Assembly: GCF_002160065.1 (NCBI RefSeq)
Contig: NZ_NFJW01000004.1
Coordinates: 113,256 to 177,255, forward strand
Source of the DNA: Collinsella sp. An2
Lineage (GTDB): Bacteria; Actinomycetota; Coriobacteriia; Coriobacteriales; Coriobacteriaceae
Direction: 5' to 3'
DNA length: 64,000 bases
Shown here: piece by piece, positions 54,419-64,000 of the stretch
Position numbering within the stretch: the stretch's first letter is position 1
Layout: each line of letters opens with the position of its first letter
Notes under the pieces: model-generated
Seen by the model: only the letters and a program-made list of their open reading frames with translations
Told to the model about the DNA's origin: nothing
The model's database searches: none
Made by a program: the position numbers and the translations under genes

Positions 54419-54892
54419 ATGCCGCGTCGTGCATCCAAGACTCATCGTCGCGAGGTTCAGCCTGATGCTGTCTACAACAACCGCCTCGTGACTCAGCTCA
54501 TCAACAAGGTCCTTCTCGACGGCAAGAAGTCCGTCGCCGAGCGCATCGTCTACGATGCCTTCGACATCGTTGCCAAGAAGTCCGAGCAGGACGCCCTGGC
54601 CGTCTTCAAGAAGGCTATGGAGAACGTCAAGCCCACGCTCGAGTGCAAGCCCAAGCGCGTCGGTGGCGCCACCTATCAGGTGCCTATGGAGGTCAACTCC
54701 CGTCGTTCCACCCAGCTGGGCATCCGCTGGATCGTGAACTTCTCCCGCGCTCGCAAGGAGAAGACCATGGCCGAGCGTCTGGCCAACGAGATCCTCGACG
54801 CCTCCAACGGCGTTGGCGCTTCCGTGAAGCGTCGTGAGGACGTCTTCAAGATGGCCGAGGCCAACCGCGCGTTCTCTCACTATCGCTGGTAA
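54419..54892 (+). CDS. rpsG: Ribosomal protein S7 (uS7)
   Basis: 157 residues beginning [21 protein letters not shown] with the conserved [13 protein letters not shown] and GIRWIV...[14 protein letters not shown] segments. It binds the 3' major domain of 16S rRNA and nucleates small-subunit assembly; in the str operon of other bacteria it is the translational repressor. AAGGAG precedes the ATG, and fusA follows after 20 bp. Confidence 0.98.
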   Translation: MPRRASKTHRREVQPDAVYNNRLVTQLINKVLLDGKKSVAERIVYDAFDIVAKKSEQDALAVFKKAMENVKPTLECKPKRVGGATYQVPMEVNSRRSTQLGIRWIVNFSRARKEKTMAERLANEILDASNGVGASVKRREDVFKMAEANRAFSHYRW

Positions 54893-54912
54893 TCCAGGAA
54901 GGGTAGATACTC

Positions 54913-57036
54913 ATGGCTAAGGCTAAGTACAAGCTTTCCGACACCCGCAACATCGGCATCATGGCTCACATCGACGCCGGTAAGACCACCACGACCGAGC
55001 GCATCCTGTACTACACGGGCAAGACCCACAAGATCGGCGAGGTCCACGAGGGCGCTGCCACCATGGACTGGATGGTCCAGGAGCAGGAGCGCGGCGTGAC
55101 CATTACCTCTGCTGCCACCACGTGCTTCTGGCACAAGGGAGGCAAGGCCGGCGAGGGTCCTGCTTACCGTATTCAGATCATCGACACCCCGGGCCACGTG
55201 GACTTCACGGCCGAGGTCGAGCGTTCGCTGCGCGTCCTCGACGGCGCTGTGGCTGTGTTCGACGCCGTTGCCGGCGTTCAGCCCCAGTCCGAGACCGTGT
55301 GGCGCCAGGCCCGCAACTTCAACGTCCCCCGCATCGCGTTCATCAACAAGTATGACCGCGTGGGCGCCGACTTCTGGCACGCCATCGACACCATGAAGGA
55401 GCGCCTGAACGCCAACGCAGTGGCCATTCAGGTCCCGATGGGCGCCGAGGATCAGTTCTGGGGCGTCATCGACCTCGTCACCATGACCGCATGGGACTTC
55501 AAGGCCGACGACAAGGGCATGACCTACCCCGAGCCGATGGACGAGATCCCTGCCGAGTTCGCCGAGATTGCCGCTGAGAAGCGCGCCGAGCTGCTCGACG
55601 CTGCCGCCGAGTACGACGACGAGCTCATGATGATGGTTCTCGAGGACGAGGAAGTCCCCGTGGACATGCTCAAGGCTGCCATCCGCAAGGGCGTGCTTGC
55701 CAACGAGCTCAACCCGGTTCTCGTGGGCTCCGCCTACAAGAACAAGGGCGTCCAGGAGCTGCTCGACGCTGTCGTCGACTACCTCCCGAGCCCGCTCGAC
55801 GTTCCGCCGGTCGAGGGCACCGATCCCGAGACGGGCGAGACCGCCACGCGCGCTGCCAGCGAGGACGAGCCGTTCTCCGCGCTCGCCTTCAAGATCGCTA
55901 CCGACCCCTACGTCGGTAAGCTCACGTTCTTCCGTGTCTACTCCGGTCACGTTGACGCCGGCTCCTACGTGGTGAACGCCACCAACGGCCAGCGCGAGCG
56001 CTTCGGCCGCATCCTCGAGATGAACGCCAACGACCGTATCGACGTCGACGGCGCTCACACGGGCGACATCCTGGCAGCCGTGGGTCTCAAGAACACCACC
56101 ACCGGTGACACCCTGTGCGAGGAGGGCCACGAGATCATCCTCGAGTCCATGGAGTTCCCCGACCCGGTTATCGACGTCGCCGTCGAGCCCAAGACCAAGG
56201 CCGAGCAGGACAAGATGTCCATGGCTCTTGCCAAGCTCGCCGAGGAGGACCCGACCTTCCAGGTGCGCACCGACCACGAGACCGGCCAGACCATCATCGC
56301 CGGCATGGGCGAGCTGCACCTCGAGATCATCATCGACCGTCTGCTCCGCGAGTTCAAGGTCGAGGCTAACGTTGGTAAGCCCCAGGTTGCCTACCGCGAG
56401 GCTCCGGGTCACGACGTCGATCGTGCCGAGGGCAAGTTCGTCCGTCAGTCCGGTGGTCGTGGTCAGTACGGTCACGCCGTCATCAAGCTGGAGAAGATGG
56501 AGGAGGGCTTCGGCTACGAGTTCGTCAACGCCATCGTCGGCGGTGTCGTGCCGAAGGAGTACATCCCGTCCATCGACAAGGGTATCCAGGAGGCCCTGGA
56601 GACCGGTGTCATCGCCGGCTACCCGGTGGTCGACGTCAAGGTGACCCTGTTCGACGGTTCTTACCACGAGGTCGACTCCTCTGAGGCTGCGTTCAAGATC
56701 GCCGGTTCCATGGCTATCAAGGACGCCCTCAAGAAGTCCGACCCGATCCTGCTCGAGCCGATGATGGCCGTTGAGGTCGAGACCCCCGAGCAGTACATGG
56801 GCGACGTCATGGGCAACCTCTCTGGTCGTCGTGGCAAGATCGAGGGCATGGACGACCGCTCCGGCAACAAGGTCATTCGCGCCAAGGTGCCGCTGGGCGA
56901 GATGTTCGGTTACGCTACCGACCTTCGTTCGCAGACCCAGGGCCGTGCGTCCTACACCATGCAGTTCGACTCCTACGAGCCGGCGCCCAAGTCGGTCACC
57001 GATGAGGTCGTCAGCAAGGCTGGCGGCAACGCGTAG
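54913..57036 (+). CDS. fusA: Translation elongation factor G
   Basis: 707 residues. GTPase motifs: G1 [19 protein letters not shown] (about 17-35), switch [11 protein letters not shown]3 DTPGHVDFT and G4 NKYD (Tyr where NKMD is usual). Domains II-V follow, with [12 protein letters not shown], the ATP/ribosome loop and [12 protein letters not shown]. It drives translocation and ribosome recycling. No tuf gene follows; rpsJ does. Confidence 0.98.
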   Translation: MAKAKYKLSDTRNIGIMAHIDAGKTTTTERILYYTGKTHKIGEVHEGAATMDWMVQEQERGVTITSAATTCFWHKGGKAGEGPAYRIQIIDTPGHVDFTAEVERSLRVLDGAVAVFDAVAGVQPQSETVWRQARNFNVPRIAFINKYDRVGADFWHAIDTMKERLNANAVAIQVPMGAEDQFWGVIDLVTMTAWDFKADDKGMTYPEPMDEIPAEFAEIAAEKRAELLDAAAEYDDELMMMVLEDEEVPVDMLKAAIRKGVLANELNPVLVGSAYKNKGVQELLDAVVDYLPSPLDVPPVEGTDPETGETATRAASEDEPFSALAFKIATDPYVGKLTFFRVYSGHVDAGSYVVNATNGQRERFGRILEMNANDRIDVDGAHTGDILAAVGLKNTTTGDTLCEEGHEIILESMEFPDPVIDVAVEPKTKAEQDKMSMALAKLAEEDPTFQVRTDHETGQTIIAGMGELHLEIIIDRLLREFKVEANVGKPQVAYREAPGHDVDRAEGKFVRQSGGRGQYGHAVIKLEKMEEGFGYEFVNAIVGGVVPKEYIPSIDKGIQEALETGVIAGYPVVDVKVTLFDGSYHEVDSSEAAFKIAGSMAIKDALKKSDPILLEPMMAVEVETPEQYMGDVMGNLSGRRGKIEGMDDRSGNKVIRAKVPLGEMFGYATDLRSQTQGRASYTMQFDSYEPAPKSVTDEVVSKAGGNA

Positions 57037-57103
57037 GCTCTCGCGATCAATTGTGTAAGGTACTCATCGCGAGGAAGCCCTCGCACTTCTATTGGAGGTA
57101 ACG

Positions 57104-57412
57104 TTGTCTAGCCAGAAGATCAGGATTCGCCTCAAGGGCTATGATCACGAGGTTGTGGATCAGTCCGCGAAGCTCATCGTCGACACCGCTCAGAAGACCG
57201 GTGCCCGCGTGTCCGGCCCCATCCCGCTGCCGACTGAGCGCAACCTGTACACGGTCATCCGCTCACCGCACGTCGACAAGGACAGCCGTGAGCAGTTCGA
57301 GATGCGCACCCACAAGCGCCTCATCGACATCCTTGACCCCACCAGCGGCACCGTCGATTCGCTGATGCGTCTCGACCTCCCCGCGGGTGTGGACATCGAG
57401 ATTAAGCTCTAG
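57104..57412 (+). CDS. rpsJ: Ribosomal protein S10 (uS10)
   Basis: 102 residues from TTG at 57104, five bases after TTGGAGG; the track's 57092 TTG would start inside the RBS. Sequence [42 protein letters not shown] and [12 protein letters not shown] is typical. S10 is part of the small subunit head and, as NusE, of the antitermination complex. It ends the str cluster here, with a terminator 30 bp downstream. Confidence 0.97.
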   Translation: MSSQKIRIRLKGYDHEVVDQSAKLIVDTAQKTGARVSGPIPLPTERNLYTVIRSPHVDKDSREQFEMRTHKRLIDILDPTSGTVDSLMRLDLPAGVDIEIKL

Positions 57413-57442
57413 GTTTAGCTACTAGAGTCTAGGCTCTTTACA

Positions 57443-57495
57443 AGAACCCCCAAGGTACGTTGGAGTATCCACGTGCTTTGGGGGTTCTTTTTTTG
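57443..57495 (+). terminator. Strong terminator between rpsJ and rplC
   Basis: AGAACCCCCAAGGTACGT pairs with ACGTGCTTTGGGGGTTCT (16 of 18) and is followed by a run of T (TTCTTTTTTT). It separates rpsJ from the rest of the S10 operon. Confidence 0.88.
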
Positions 57496-57614
57496 CTGGT
57501 ATGTGCGGCTGATTAAGCTCGTTGGTGGTGCCCACCGTTGAGCATATCGTCTTTTGAGCTGAGGATCCTTCCTGGGCTTACGGGTGGGGATCTCACCTGA
57601 CGTGCCAGCTATCG

Positions 57615-57804
57615 AGTTACGTGCGGAGTTCTCCAGTTGCGTGCGGCGAATTCACGTTGCATGCCTGCTATTAAAATTGATAGAGGTTTTCGGCCATAAT
57701 TGCCTCCAAATGAGGGTGATTATGGCTGAATCGCGCACGCAACTCTCATTGGGCGTACGCAACTCGCAAACGCCGTACGCAACTTCCGTTGGACGCACGT
57801 TACT
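57615..57804. repeat. Family 2 bidirectional 20-bp-period array with central hairpin, copy D
   Basis: Forward units AGTTACGTGCGG, AGTTGCGTGCGG and CGTTGCATGCC begin at 57615, 57635 and 57655. A central hairpin follows (TTTTCGGCCATAAT...GGGTGATTATGGCTGAA, about 57686-57730, imperfect). Inverted units GCACGCAACT, GTACGCAACT, GTACGCAACT and GCACGTTACT begin at 57735, 57755, 57775 and 57795. Each step is 20 bp. The central sequence matches copy C at 36525. Confidence 0.9.
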
Positions 57805-57918
57805 CGAAAACACGTCGCAACACACCACGACACGCCAAGCGATGCCACAACACGTCACACGCCCTGCTCAGGCTAGCAATTCCTTTGTGAGCAATACATG
57901 GAGACGCCCGTGCGCGTG

Positions 57919-57924
57919 TATACT
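57919..57924 (+). promoter_or_regulatory. Candidate -10 element for the rplC operon
   Basis: TATACT in GCGTGTATACTAAGC lies about 175 bp before rplC, just after array D. No good -35 is seen at 16-18 bp. A promoter is expected here because rpsJ has its own terminator. Confidence 0.35.
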
Positions 57925-58099
57925 AAGCAGCTGTGTCAAACGGGGAGGATTCTGTCTCGACGACTTGCCGCATTATGGGTTGCGCGGCGCCAGAAGGACG
58001 GAATGCAAGCCGCGAAGCACAAGTTGGTAGTGGTCCTCTAGGGGCATCCGCAAGGGGCGGATGCAATGTCCCAAGACCACCGAGAGTTAGGATCATTGA

Positions 58100-58720
58100 A
58101 TGATCAGCATGATTCTCGGCCGCAAGATCGGTATGACCCAGGTGTGGGACGAGAACGATAACGTCGTCCCCGTCACGGTCATCCAGGCTGGCCCCTGCGC
58201 CGTCTCGCAGGTTAAAACTAAGGCGACCGACGGTTACGATGCCGTCCAGATTGGTTTTGGCGCCATCAAGGCCAAGAACGTCAACAAGCCCATGGCGGGT
58301 CACTTTGCCAAGGCTGGCGTCGAGCCCGTCCGCTACCTCCGCGAGGTCCGCGTCGAGAACGGCGAGGATCACAAGGTGGGCGAGGTCGTCACCGTCGCCG
58401 ACTTCGCCGACGTCGCCAAGGTTGATGTCATTGGCACCTCCAAGGGTAAGGGCTTCCAGGGTCGCATCAAGCGTTGGGGACAGCGCCGCGGTCCTATGAC
58501 CCACGGTTCCCACTTCAAGCGTCACCCCGGCTCCATCGGCCAGTGCGCCTACCCGGCGCGCGTCCTCAAGGGCGTCAAGATGGCTGGTCACATGGGTAAC
58601 GAGCGCGTGACCGTGAAGAACCTGTCCGTTGTCCGCATCGATGCCGAGCAGAACCTCATTCTCGTCAAGGGTGCCGTCCCTGGCGCGAAGAACGGTCTGG
58701 TCGCCATCCGTATGGCTTAA
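58100..58720 (+). CDS. rplC: Ribosomal protein L3 (uL3)
   Basis: 206 residues beginning [28 protein letters not shown]. The conserved loop [31 protein letters not shown] reaches the peptidyl-transferase region and carries the Gln methylated in other bacteria. It is the first gene of the 12-gene rplC-rplX run. Its 5' leader is about 175 bp after the candidate -10. Confidence 0.97.
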   Translation: MISMILGRKIGMTQVWDENDNVVPVTVIQAGPCAVSQVKTKATDGYDAVQIGFGAIKAKNVNKPMAGHFAKAGVEPVRYLREVRVENGEDHKVGEVVTVADFADVAKVDVIGTSKGKGFQGRIKRWGQRRGPMTHGSHFKRHPGSIGQCAYPARVLKGVKMAGHMGNERVTVKNLSVVRIDAEQNLILVKGAVPGAKNGLVAIRMA

Positions 58721-58766
58721 GGGCCAGTCCCTATAACGCCCAGCGTCATACCAAGGAGAACACAGA

Positions 58767-59393
58767 ATGTCTAAGTTTGAAGTCAAGAACAGCGAGGGTG
58801 CAAAGGTCGCCGAGACCGAGCTCTCCGCTGCGGTGTACGGCATCGAGCCGAACACCCACGTCATGCATCACATCGTCAAGTGCCAGATGGCCTGCTGGCG
58901 TCAGGGCACCCAGTCCACCAAGGGTCGCAGCGACGTCTCCGGTGGCGGTGCCAAGCCGTGGCGTCAGAAGGGCACCGGTCGTGCTCGCCAGGGTTCGACC
59001 CGCGCCGGCCAGTGGCGTCATGGTGGCGTCATTCACGGCCCGAAGCCGCGTCTGTACACCAAGCGCATGAACAACAAAGAGGTCAAGCTCGCTATGCGTT
59101 CCGCGCTTTCCGCTAAGGTGCGCGACAACGAGCTCGTGCTCGTGGACGACTACGGCTTCGAGAAGCCCAGCACCAAGGCTGCCGTCGCCATGCTCAAGGC
59201 ACTCGGCCTCGAGGGCAAGCGCCTCACGATCATCGTCCGCGAGGACGACGTGAACGCGTTTCTGTCGTTCCGCAACATCCCCAAGACGTTCATCATCACG
59301 CCGCAGGAGGCCAACACCTACGACCTCATTAACAACGGCGCTCTGCTGATGCCCGCCGACGTCGCTGCTCACTTCGGGGAGGTGCTTGCATAA
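58767..59393 (+). CDS. rplD: Ribosomal protein L4 (uL4)
   Basis: 208 residues; the extended loop WRQGTQSTKGRSDVSGGGAKPWRQKGTGRARQGSTRAGQWRHGGVIHGPKPR is typical L4 and lines the exit tunnel. RBS AAGGAGAAC. In enterobacteria L4 represses its own operon; no matching leader structure was identified here. The stop directly abuts the rplW start. Confidence 0.97.
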   Translation: MSKFEVKNSEGAKVAETELSAAVYGIEPNTHVMHHIVKCQMACWRQGTQSTKGRSDVSGGGAKPWRQKGTGRARQGSTRAGQWRHGGVIHGPKPRLYTKRMNNKEVKLAMRSALSAKVRDNELVLVDDYGFEKPSTKAAVAMLKALGLEGKRLTIIVREDDVNAFLSFRNIPKTFIITPQEANTYDLINNGALLMPADVAAHFGEVLA

Positions 59394-59681
59394 ATGACCG
59401 CCCACGAGATCATCATTCGCCCGATCGTTTCCGAGCGTTCGTTCTCGCTCATGGAGCAGAACAAGTACACGTTCGAGGTCGCTCGCGACGCGAACAAGTA
59501 TCAGATCAAGGACGCCGTCGAGGAGCTCTTCTCCGTTCACGTTACGAGCGTCAACACCATTAACGTGAAGCCGAAGAAGAAGCGCGTGCGTTACGTTGCC
59601 GGCTACACTCGTCAGTGGAAGAAGGCTGTCGTCACCATCGCCGAGGGTGAGTCCATCGAGATCTACGGCAACCAGGCCTAG
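59394..59681 (+). CDS. rplW: Ribosomal protein L23 (uL23)
   Basis: 95 residues beginning MTAHEIIIRPIVSERSFSLMEQNKYTFEV, normal L23 length, with the KPKKKRVRYVAGYTRQWKKAVVTI segment. It lies at the tunnel exit and docks SRP and trigger factor. The ATG follows the rplD stop with no gap, indicating coupling. Confidence 0.97.
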   Translation: MTAHEIIIRPIVSERSFSLMEQNKYTFEVARDANKYQIKDAVEELFSVHVTSVNTINVKPKKKRVRYVAGYTRQWKKAVVTIAEGESIEIYGNQA

Positions 59682-59853
59682 TTTCTCGGATTGTCTTGTC
59701 GCCTCCCGCAAGGGAGGCGAGGGTCAAAGTGGTTCCGGGCCCAGAATATGGAGCCGCCCGGTACCGTGGTAATCCGGTGTCGTCGCACCCCGAGGTCTAA
59801 CCTCACATCCCTGCCTGCGACGGCCAACGGATAGAAGTTGAAAGGGATAGGGA
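59682..59853 (+). other. rplW-rplB spacer with hairpin
   Basis: A 172-bp spacer, long for this operon. It holds a perfect hairpin, CGCCTCCC-GCAA-GGGAGGCG (59701-59720), with no T-run after it. It may be a processing or partial termination site. Confidence 0.4.
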
Positions 59854-60684
<831 letters not shown>

Positions 60685-60717
60685 TTTTCGGATACCGAGT
60701 ATTAGGAGTAAGCACCT

Positions 60718-60978
60718 ATGAGCAGAAGTCTCAAAAAAGGGCCGTTCGTGGAAGCTCGCCTTCTCTCGCGTATCGTCGCGATGAACGAGGCTGGCAAGAA
60801 GGACGTCGTGAAGACCTGGTCCCGCGCGTCCACCATCTTCCCCGAGATGGTCGGTCATACCATCGCTGTACACGACGGCCGCAAGCATGTGCCGGTCTAC
60901 GTCACCGAGTCCATGGTCGGTCATAAGCTCGGCGAGTTCGCGCCGACTCGTACGTTCCGTGGCCACAAGGCCAAGTAG
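60718..60978 (+). CDS. rpsS: Ribosomal protein S19 (uS19)
   Basis: 86 residues, [19 protein letters not shown] at the start and the conserved [30 protein letters not shown] core. It sits in the small-subunit head next to S13. TTAGGAG is upstream and rplV follows after 14 bp. Confidence 0.98.
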   Translation: MSRSLKKGPFVEARLLSRIVAMNEAGKKDVVKTWSRASTIFPEMVGHTIAVHDGRKHVPVYVTESMVGHKLGEFAPTRTFRGHKAK

Positions 60979-60992
60979 GGGGTTTCACGTAA

Positions 60993-61364
60993 ATGGCAAC
61001 TAAAGCTACCGATACCGAGACCCGCGAGGTGCGCGCCGTCGCCAAGTACGTGCGCGTGTCCCCCAGCAAGGCTCGCCTCGTGGTCGATCTCATCCGTCGC
61101 AAGTCTGTCGCACAGGCTTTCGACATCCTGCATTTCTGCGAACGCGCCGTGGCCGTGGACGTCGAGAAGGTCCTGCGCTCTGCCGTCGCGAACGCTGAGA
61201 ACAACAACGGCATGCGCGCCGACAACCTCGTGGTTGCCAAGGCGTATGTCGACGAGGGCCCGACGCTCAAGCGCATCCGTCCTCGCGCCAAGGGCTCCGC
61301 TTCCCGCATCCTGAAGCGCACGAGCCACATCACCGTCGTCGTCGCTCCTCGAAAGGAGGCATAA
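60993..61364 (+). CDS. rplV: Ribosomal protein L22 (uL22)
   Basis: 123 residues with [21 protein letters not shown] and the tip loop [29 protein letters not shown], which lines the exit tunnel near the macrolide site. RBS is weak (GGGGGTT). It is followed after 6 bp by rpsC. Confidence 0.97.
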   Translation: MATKATDTETREVRAVAKYVRVSPSKARLVVDLIRRKSVAQAFDILHFCERAVAVDVEKVLRSAVANAENNNGMRADNLVVAKAYVDEGPTLKRIRPRAKGSASRILKRTSHITVVVAPRKEA

Positions 61365-61370
61365 CGAGCC

Positions 61371-62080
<710 letters not shown>

Positions 62081-62081
<1 letters not shown>

Positions 62082-62509
62082 TGCTTGCCCCTAAGCGTGT
62101 TCTTCACCGCAAGGTGCAGCGTGGCTCCATGAAGGGCCATGCCAAGGGTAACACCGAGCTGCATTTCGGTGATTACGGCATCAAGGCTCTCGAGGCCCAC
62201 TGGATCACCAACCGCCAGATCGAGGCTGCCCGTGTCGCCATGACCCGTTATATGAAGCGTGGCGGCCGCGTGTTCATCACGATCTTCCCCGATAAGCCCA
62301 TCACCAAGAAGCCGGCCGAGACCCGCATGGGTTCCGGTAAGGGCAATCCCGAGGAGTGGGTGGCCGTCGTCAAGCCGGGCCGTATCATGTTCGAGATCTC
62401 CGGCGTTGCCGAGCCCGTCGCCCGTGAGGCGCTCCGCCTGGCTCAGCACAAGCTGCCCATCAAGACCAAGATCGTTTCCCGCGCAGATCAGGACGGGGAG
62501 GATAAGTAA
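62081..62509 (+). CDS. rplP: Ribosomal protein L16 (uL16)
   Basis: 142 residues from GTG at 62081, overlapping the rpsC stop; GAGGAGG lies just upstream within rpsC. Conserved [38 protein letters not shown] and [19 protein letters not shown] are present. It lies near the A-site tRNA elbow. Confidence 0.97.
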
Positions 62510-62725
62510 ATGAAGCCCGCAGAGATTCGTGAGCTCTCCGACGACCAGCTCGTCGAGAAGCTGAAGGAATGCCGCGCTGAGCTGTTCAACCTTCGTTTTC
62601 AGATGGCTACCAGCCAGCTCGACAATACCGCTCGCGTCAAGACCGTGAAGAAGGATATTGCTCGTATCCTCACGGAGCAGCGCGCCCGTGAGATTGCAGC
62701 GGAGAAGACCGCTGCCGCTAAGTAG
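62510..62725 (+). CDS. rpmC: Ribosomal protein L29 (uL29)
   Basis: 71 residues, MKPAEIRELSDDQLVEKLKECRAELFNLRFQ, two-helix L29 with a short Lys/Ala tail. The ATG follows the rplP stop with no gap; the RBS GGGGAGG is within rplP. Confidence 0.96.
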   Translation: MKPAEIRELSDDQLVEKLKECRAELFNLRFQMATSQLDNTARVKTVKKDIARILTEQRAREIAAEKTAAAK

Positions 62726-62739
62726 ACCTGGAGTGAAGC

Positions 62740-63006
62740 ATGACTGAAACGACTGAGCGTAATTCGCGCAAGGTCCGTACGGGCGTCGTTGTCTCCATCT
62801 CTGGCAACAAGACTATCGTTGTCCAGACCATGGAGCGTAAGCGTCATCCCAAGTACGGCAAGATGATGACCACCACCAAGAAGCTTCATGCGCACGATGA
62901 GGAGTGCACTGCCAACGTGGGCGACCGTGTCCGCGTCATGGAGACTCGTCCTCTGTCCAAGATGAAGCGTTGGCGTCTTGTCGAGATTATCGAGCGCGCC
63001 AAGTAA
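62740..63006 (+). CDS. rpsQ: Ribosomal protein S17 (uS17)
   Basis: 88 residues with [32 protein letters not shown] and [23 protein letters not shown]. It is an OB-fold protein binding 16S helix 11. It follows rpmC by 14 bp; rplN starts after a 99-bp gap that contains CGATGTGCGCCGCGTG-like sequence but no gene. Confidence 0.97.
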   Translation: MTETTERNSRKVRTGVVVSISGNKTIVVQTMERKRHPKYGKMMTTTKKLHAHDEECTANVGDRVRVMETRPLSKMKRWRLVEIIERAK

Positions 63007-63105
63007 GCTGTCTTAAGACGTATCCGTCGGCGATGTGCGCCGCGTGACCTACGGTCGCTCATGCGCGTGCGCACCTCTCGCTGACCGAAGTTCGGAGGAA
63101 CTACC

Positions 63106-63474
63106 ATGATTCAAATGCAAACCATGCTCAACGTCGCCGACAACTCCGGTGCGCGCAAGGTTCGCTGCATCAAGGTGCTTGGCGGTTCCAAGCGCCGTTA
63201 TGCGGGAATCGGTGACGTGATCGTGGCTGCCGTCCAGGAGGCCACCCCTGGCGCCAACGTCAAGAAGAAGGACGTTGTGAAGTGCGTCGTCGTCCGTACG
63301 GTGAAGGAGGTCCGTCGTAAGGACGGTTCCTACATCCGCTTCGACGACAATGCCTGCGTCGTCATCAACAACGACGGCTCGCCGGTTGGCACCCGTATCT
63401 TCGGGCCTGTGGCGCGTGAGCTGCGCGACAAGAAGTACATGAAGATCGTCTCGCTTGCTCCCGAGACCCTGTAA
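63106..63474 (+). CDS. rplN: Ribosomal protein L14 (uL14)
   Basis: 122 residues, [58 protein letters not shown] and [13 protein letters not shown]. It interacts with L19 at the subunit interface. RBS TCGGAGGAAC. Confidence 0.98.
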   Translation: MIQMQTMLNVADNSGARKVRCIKVLGGSKRRYAGIGDVIVAAVQEATPGANVKKKDVVKCVVVRTVKEVRRKDGSYIRFDDNACVVINNDGSPVGTRIFGPVARELRDKKYMKIVSLAPETL

Positions 63475-63492
63475 AGAAAGGAGAGAGCACCT

Positions 63493-63816
63493 ATGGGCAT
63501 GTCCATCAAGAAGGGCGACACCGTCAAGATTCTCTCCGGCAAGGATCGCGGCAAGCAGGGCACCGTTCTGCGCGCGTATCCCGCTGAGGGCAAGATCAAG
63601 GTCGAGGGCGTCCAGATGGTCAAGAAGGCCGTCCGTCCCAACCAGCAGAACCAGCAGGGCGGCATCGTTTCGCAGGAGGCCAAGATCGACGCCTCCAATG
63701 CTATGCTCGTGTGCCCCAAGTGCGGCGCTGCCACGCGTGTGGGCCACAAGCAGGGTGAGCTTGACGGCAAGCGCACCAAGATTCGCGTCTGCAAGAAGTG
63801 CGGCCACGAGTTCTAA
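63493..63816 (+). CDS. rplX: Ribosomal protein L24 (uL24)
   Basis: 107 residues from ATG 63493 behind AAAGGAGAG; ATG 63499 is an alternative. The KOW motif [21 protein letters not shown] is present. The C-terminus has [12 protein letters not shown]...[10 protein letters not shown], a four-Cys zinc-ribbon-type end seen in part of the family. In most bacteria rplE follows; here a terminator does. Confidence 0.97.
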   Translation: MGMSIKKGDTVKILSGKDRGKQGTVLRAYPAEGKIKVEGVQMVKKAVRPNQQNQQGGIVSQEAKIDASNAMLVCPKCGAATRVGHKQGELDGKRTKIRVCKKCGHEF

Positions 63817-63844
63817 GTTCTAACCCTTATGGTTTGAACCGTAT

Positions 63845-63882
63845 GCCCCTGTCCGGGATTCCCGGACAGGGGCATTTTCGTA
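63845..63882 (+). terminator. Strong terminator after rplX
   Basis: GCCCCTGTCCGGGATTCCCGGACAGGGGC is a nearly perfect hairpin followed by ATTTTCGT, 29 bp after the rplX stop. It would end the rplC-rplX transcript. Confidence 0.88.
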
Positions 63883-64000
63883 TTCATGGACTTTAGTCCG
63901 TGCCGCGCGGCACGCGCGGCGCAGAAAACCACCCGCTGTGCGGGTGGATGGCACTAGATGCTATGCAACGAGGCCCCTTCCCCTCTAGCATGGTGATTGT
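63883..64000. other. Structured sequence at window edge, possible IS200/IS605-type end
   Basis: GCCGCGCGGC, then a near-perfect CCACCCGC-TGTG-CGGGTGG hairpin (about 63931-63949) is followed by GGCACTAGATGCTATGC and CCTCTAGCATGG. Short CCACCCGC hairpins occur at ends of IS200/IS605 elements, but no transposase is in the window. Confidence 0.25.

Noticed and set aside
54880-56667. 595-residue minus-strand ORF opposite fusA
   Set aside because: Shadow of the EF-G gene.

Overview
The window is high-GC bacterial chromosome. Protein sequences, gene order and codon use fit an actinobacterial gut commensal of the class Coriobacteriia, most like Collinsella. That assignment is inferred from the overall look of the proteins; there is no 16S rRNA gene in the window. 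I see no tRNA, rRNA, intact transposon, prophage or CRISPR-cas locus.

Layout. 1-8 kb: a partial membrane protein, then minus-strand genes for a membrane protein, a family 2 glycoside hydrolase and a very large sortase-anchored M60-like (mucinase-type) metalloprotease. 8.6-11 kb: two small Cys-containing proteins, a secreted nuclease lipoprotein and an ABC ATPase. 11-18.2 kb: branched-chain amino acid genes ilvA, ilvD-ilvB-ilvN and ilvC. 19-30 kb: assorted genes, including a lipoprotein, a YbaK-type editing protein, nitroreductase, patatin, DUF2130 protein, a PurF-like protein lacking the N-terminal cysteine, a 2'-5' RNA ligase-like protein, an HTH-aminotransferase fusion and an NhaC-type antiporter. 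30-41.4 kb: an acidic/winged-helix/RGG protein, reverse rubrerythrin, PTS EIIA, HAD hydrolase, FeoA-FeoB fusion, isochorismatase-like hydrolase, deoxyinosine glycosylase-like protein and an ABC exporter. 41.5-64 kb: information-processing block with L10 leader-rplJ-rplL, galU, rpoB-rpoC, an orphan LytTR protein, rpsL-rpsG-fusA-rpsJ, then rplC-rplD-rplW-rplB-rpsS-rplV-rpsC-rplP-rpmC-rpsQ-rplN-rplX.

The gene order of the translation block is conventional but cut in unusual places. galU and a repeat array lie between rplJL and rpoBC. tuf is missing after fusA. rpsJ belongs to the str cluster and is closed by a strong terminator about 0.7 kb before rplC. A strong terminator follows rplX, with no rplE before the window ends. 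RpoB has a rewritten segment next to the rifampicin region, and RpoC ends in a helix-hairpin-helix domain resembling the alpha-subunit CTD.

The most unusual non-coding content is a set of ordered, symmetric intergenic repeat systems. Family 1 (two copies, about 18.6 and 43.2 kb) uses the gapped unit TGGTCAA-N12-CTGGGCA, repeated every 52 bp on one strand and then, after a gap of about 75 bp, every 52 bp in inverted orientation. Family 2 (two copies, about 36.4 and 57.6 kb) uses AGTTGCGTGCG-like units every 20 bp, again forward then inverted around a central hairpin. Family 3 (two copies, 8.2 and 53.2 kb) is a palindromic element of about 130 bp with matching termini. Both array periods are near whole numbers of DNA helical turns. 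I do not recognise these as described elements, and they are my best candidate for an undescribed system.
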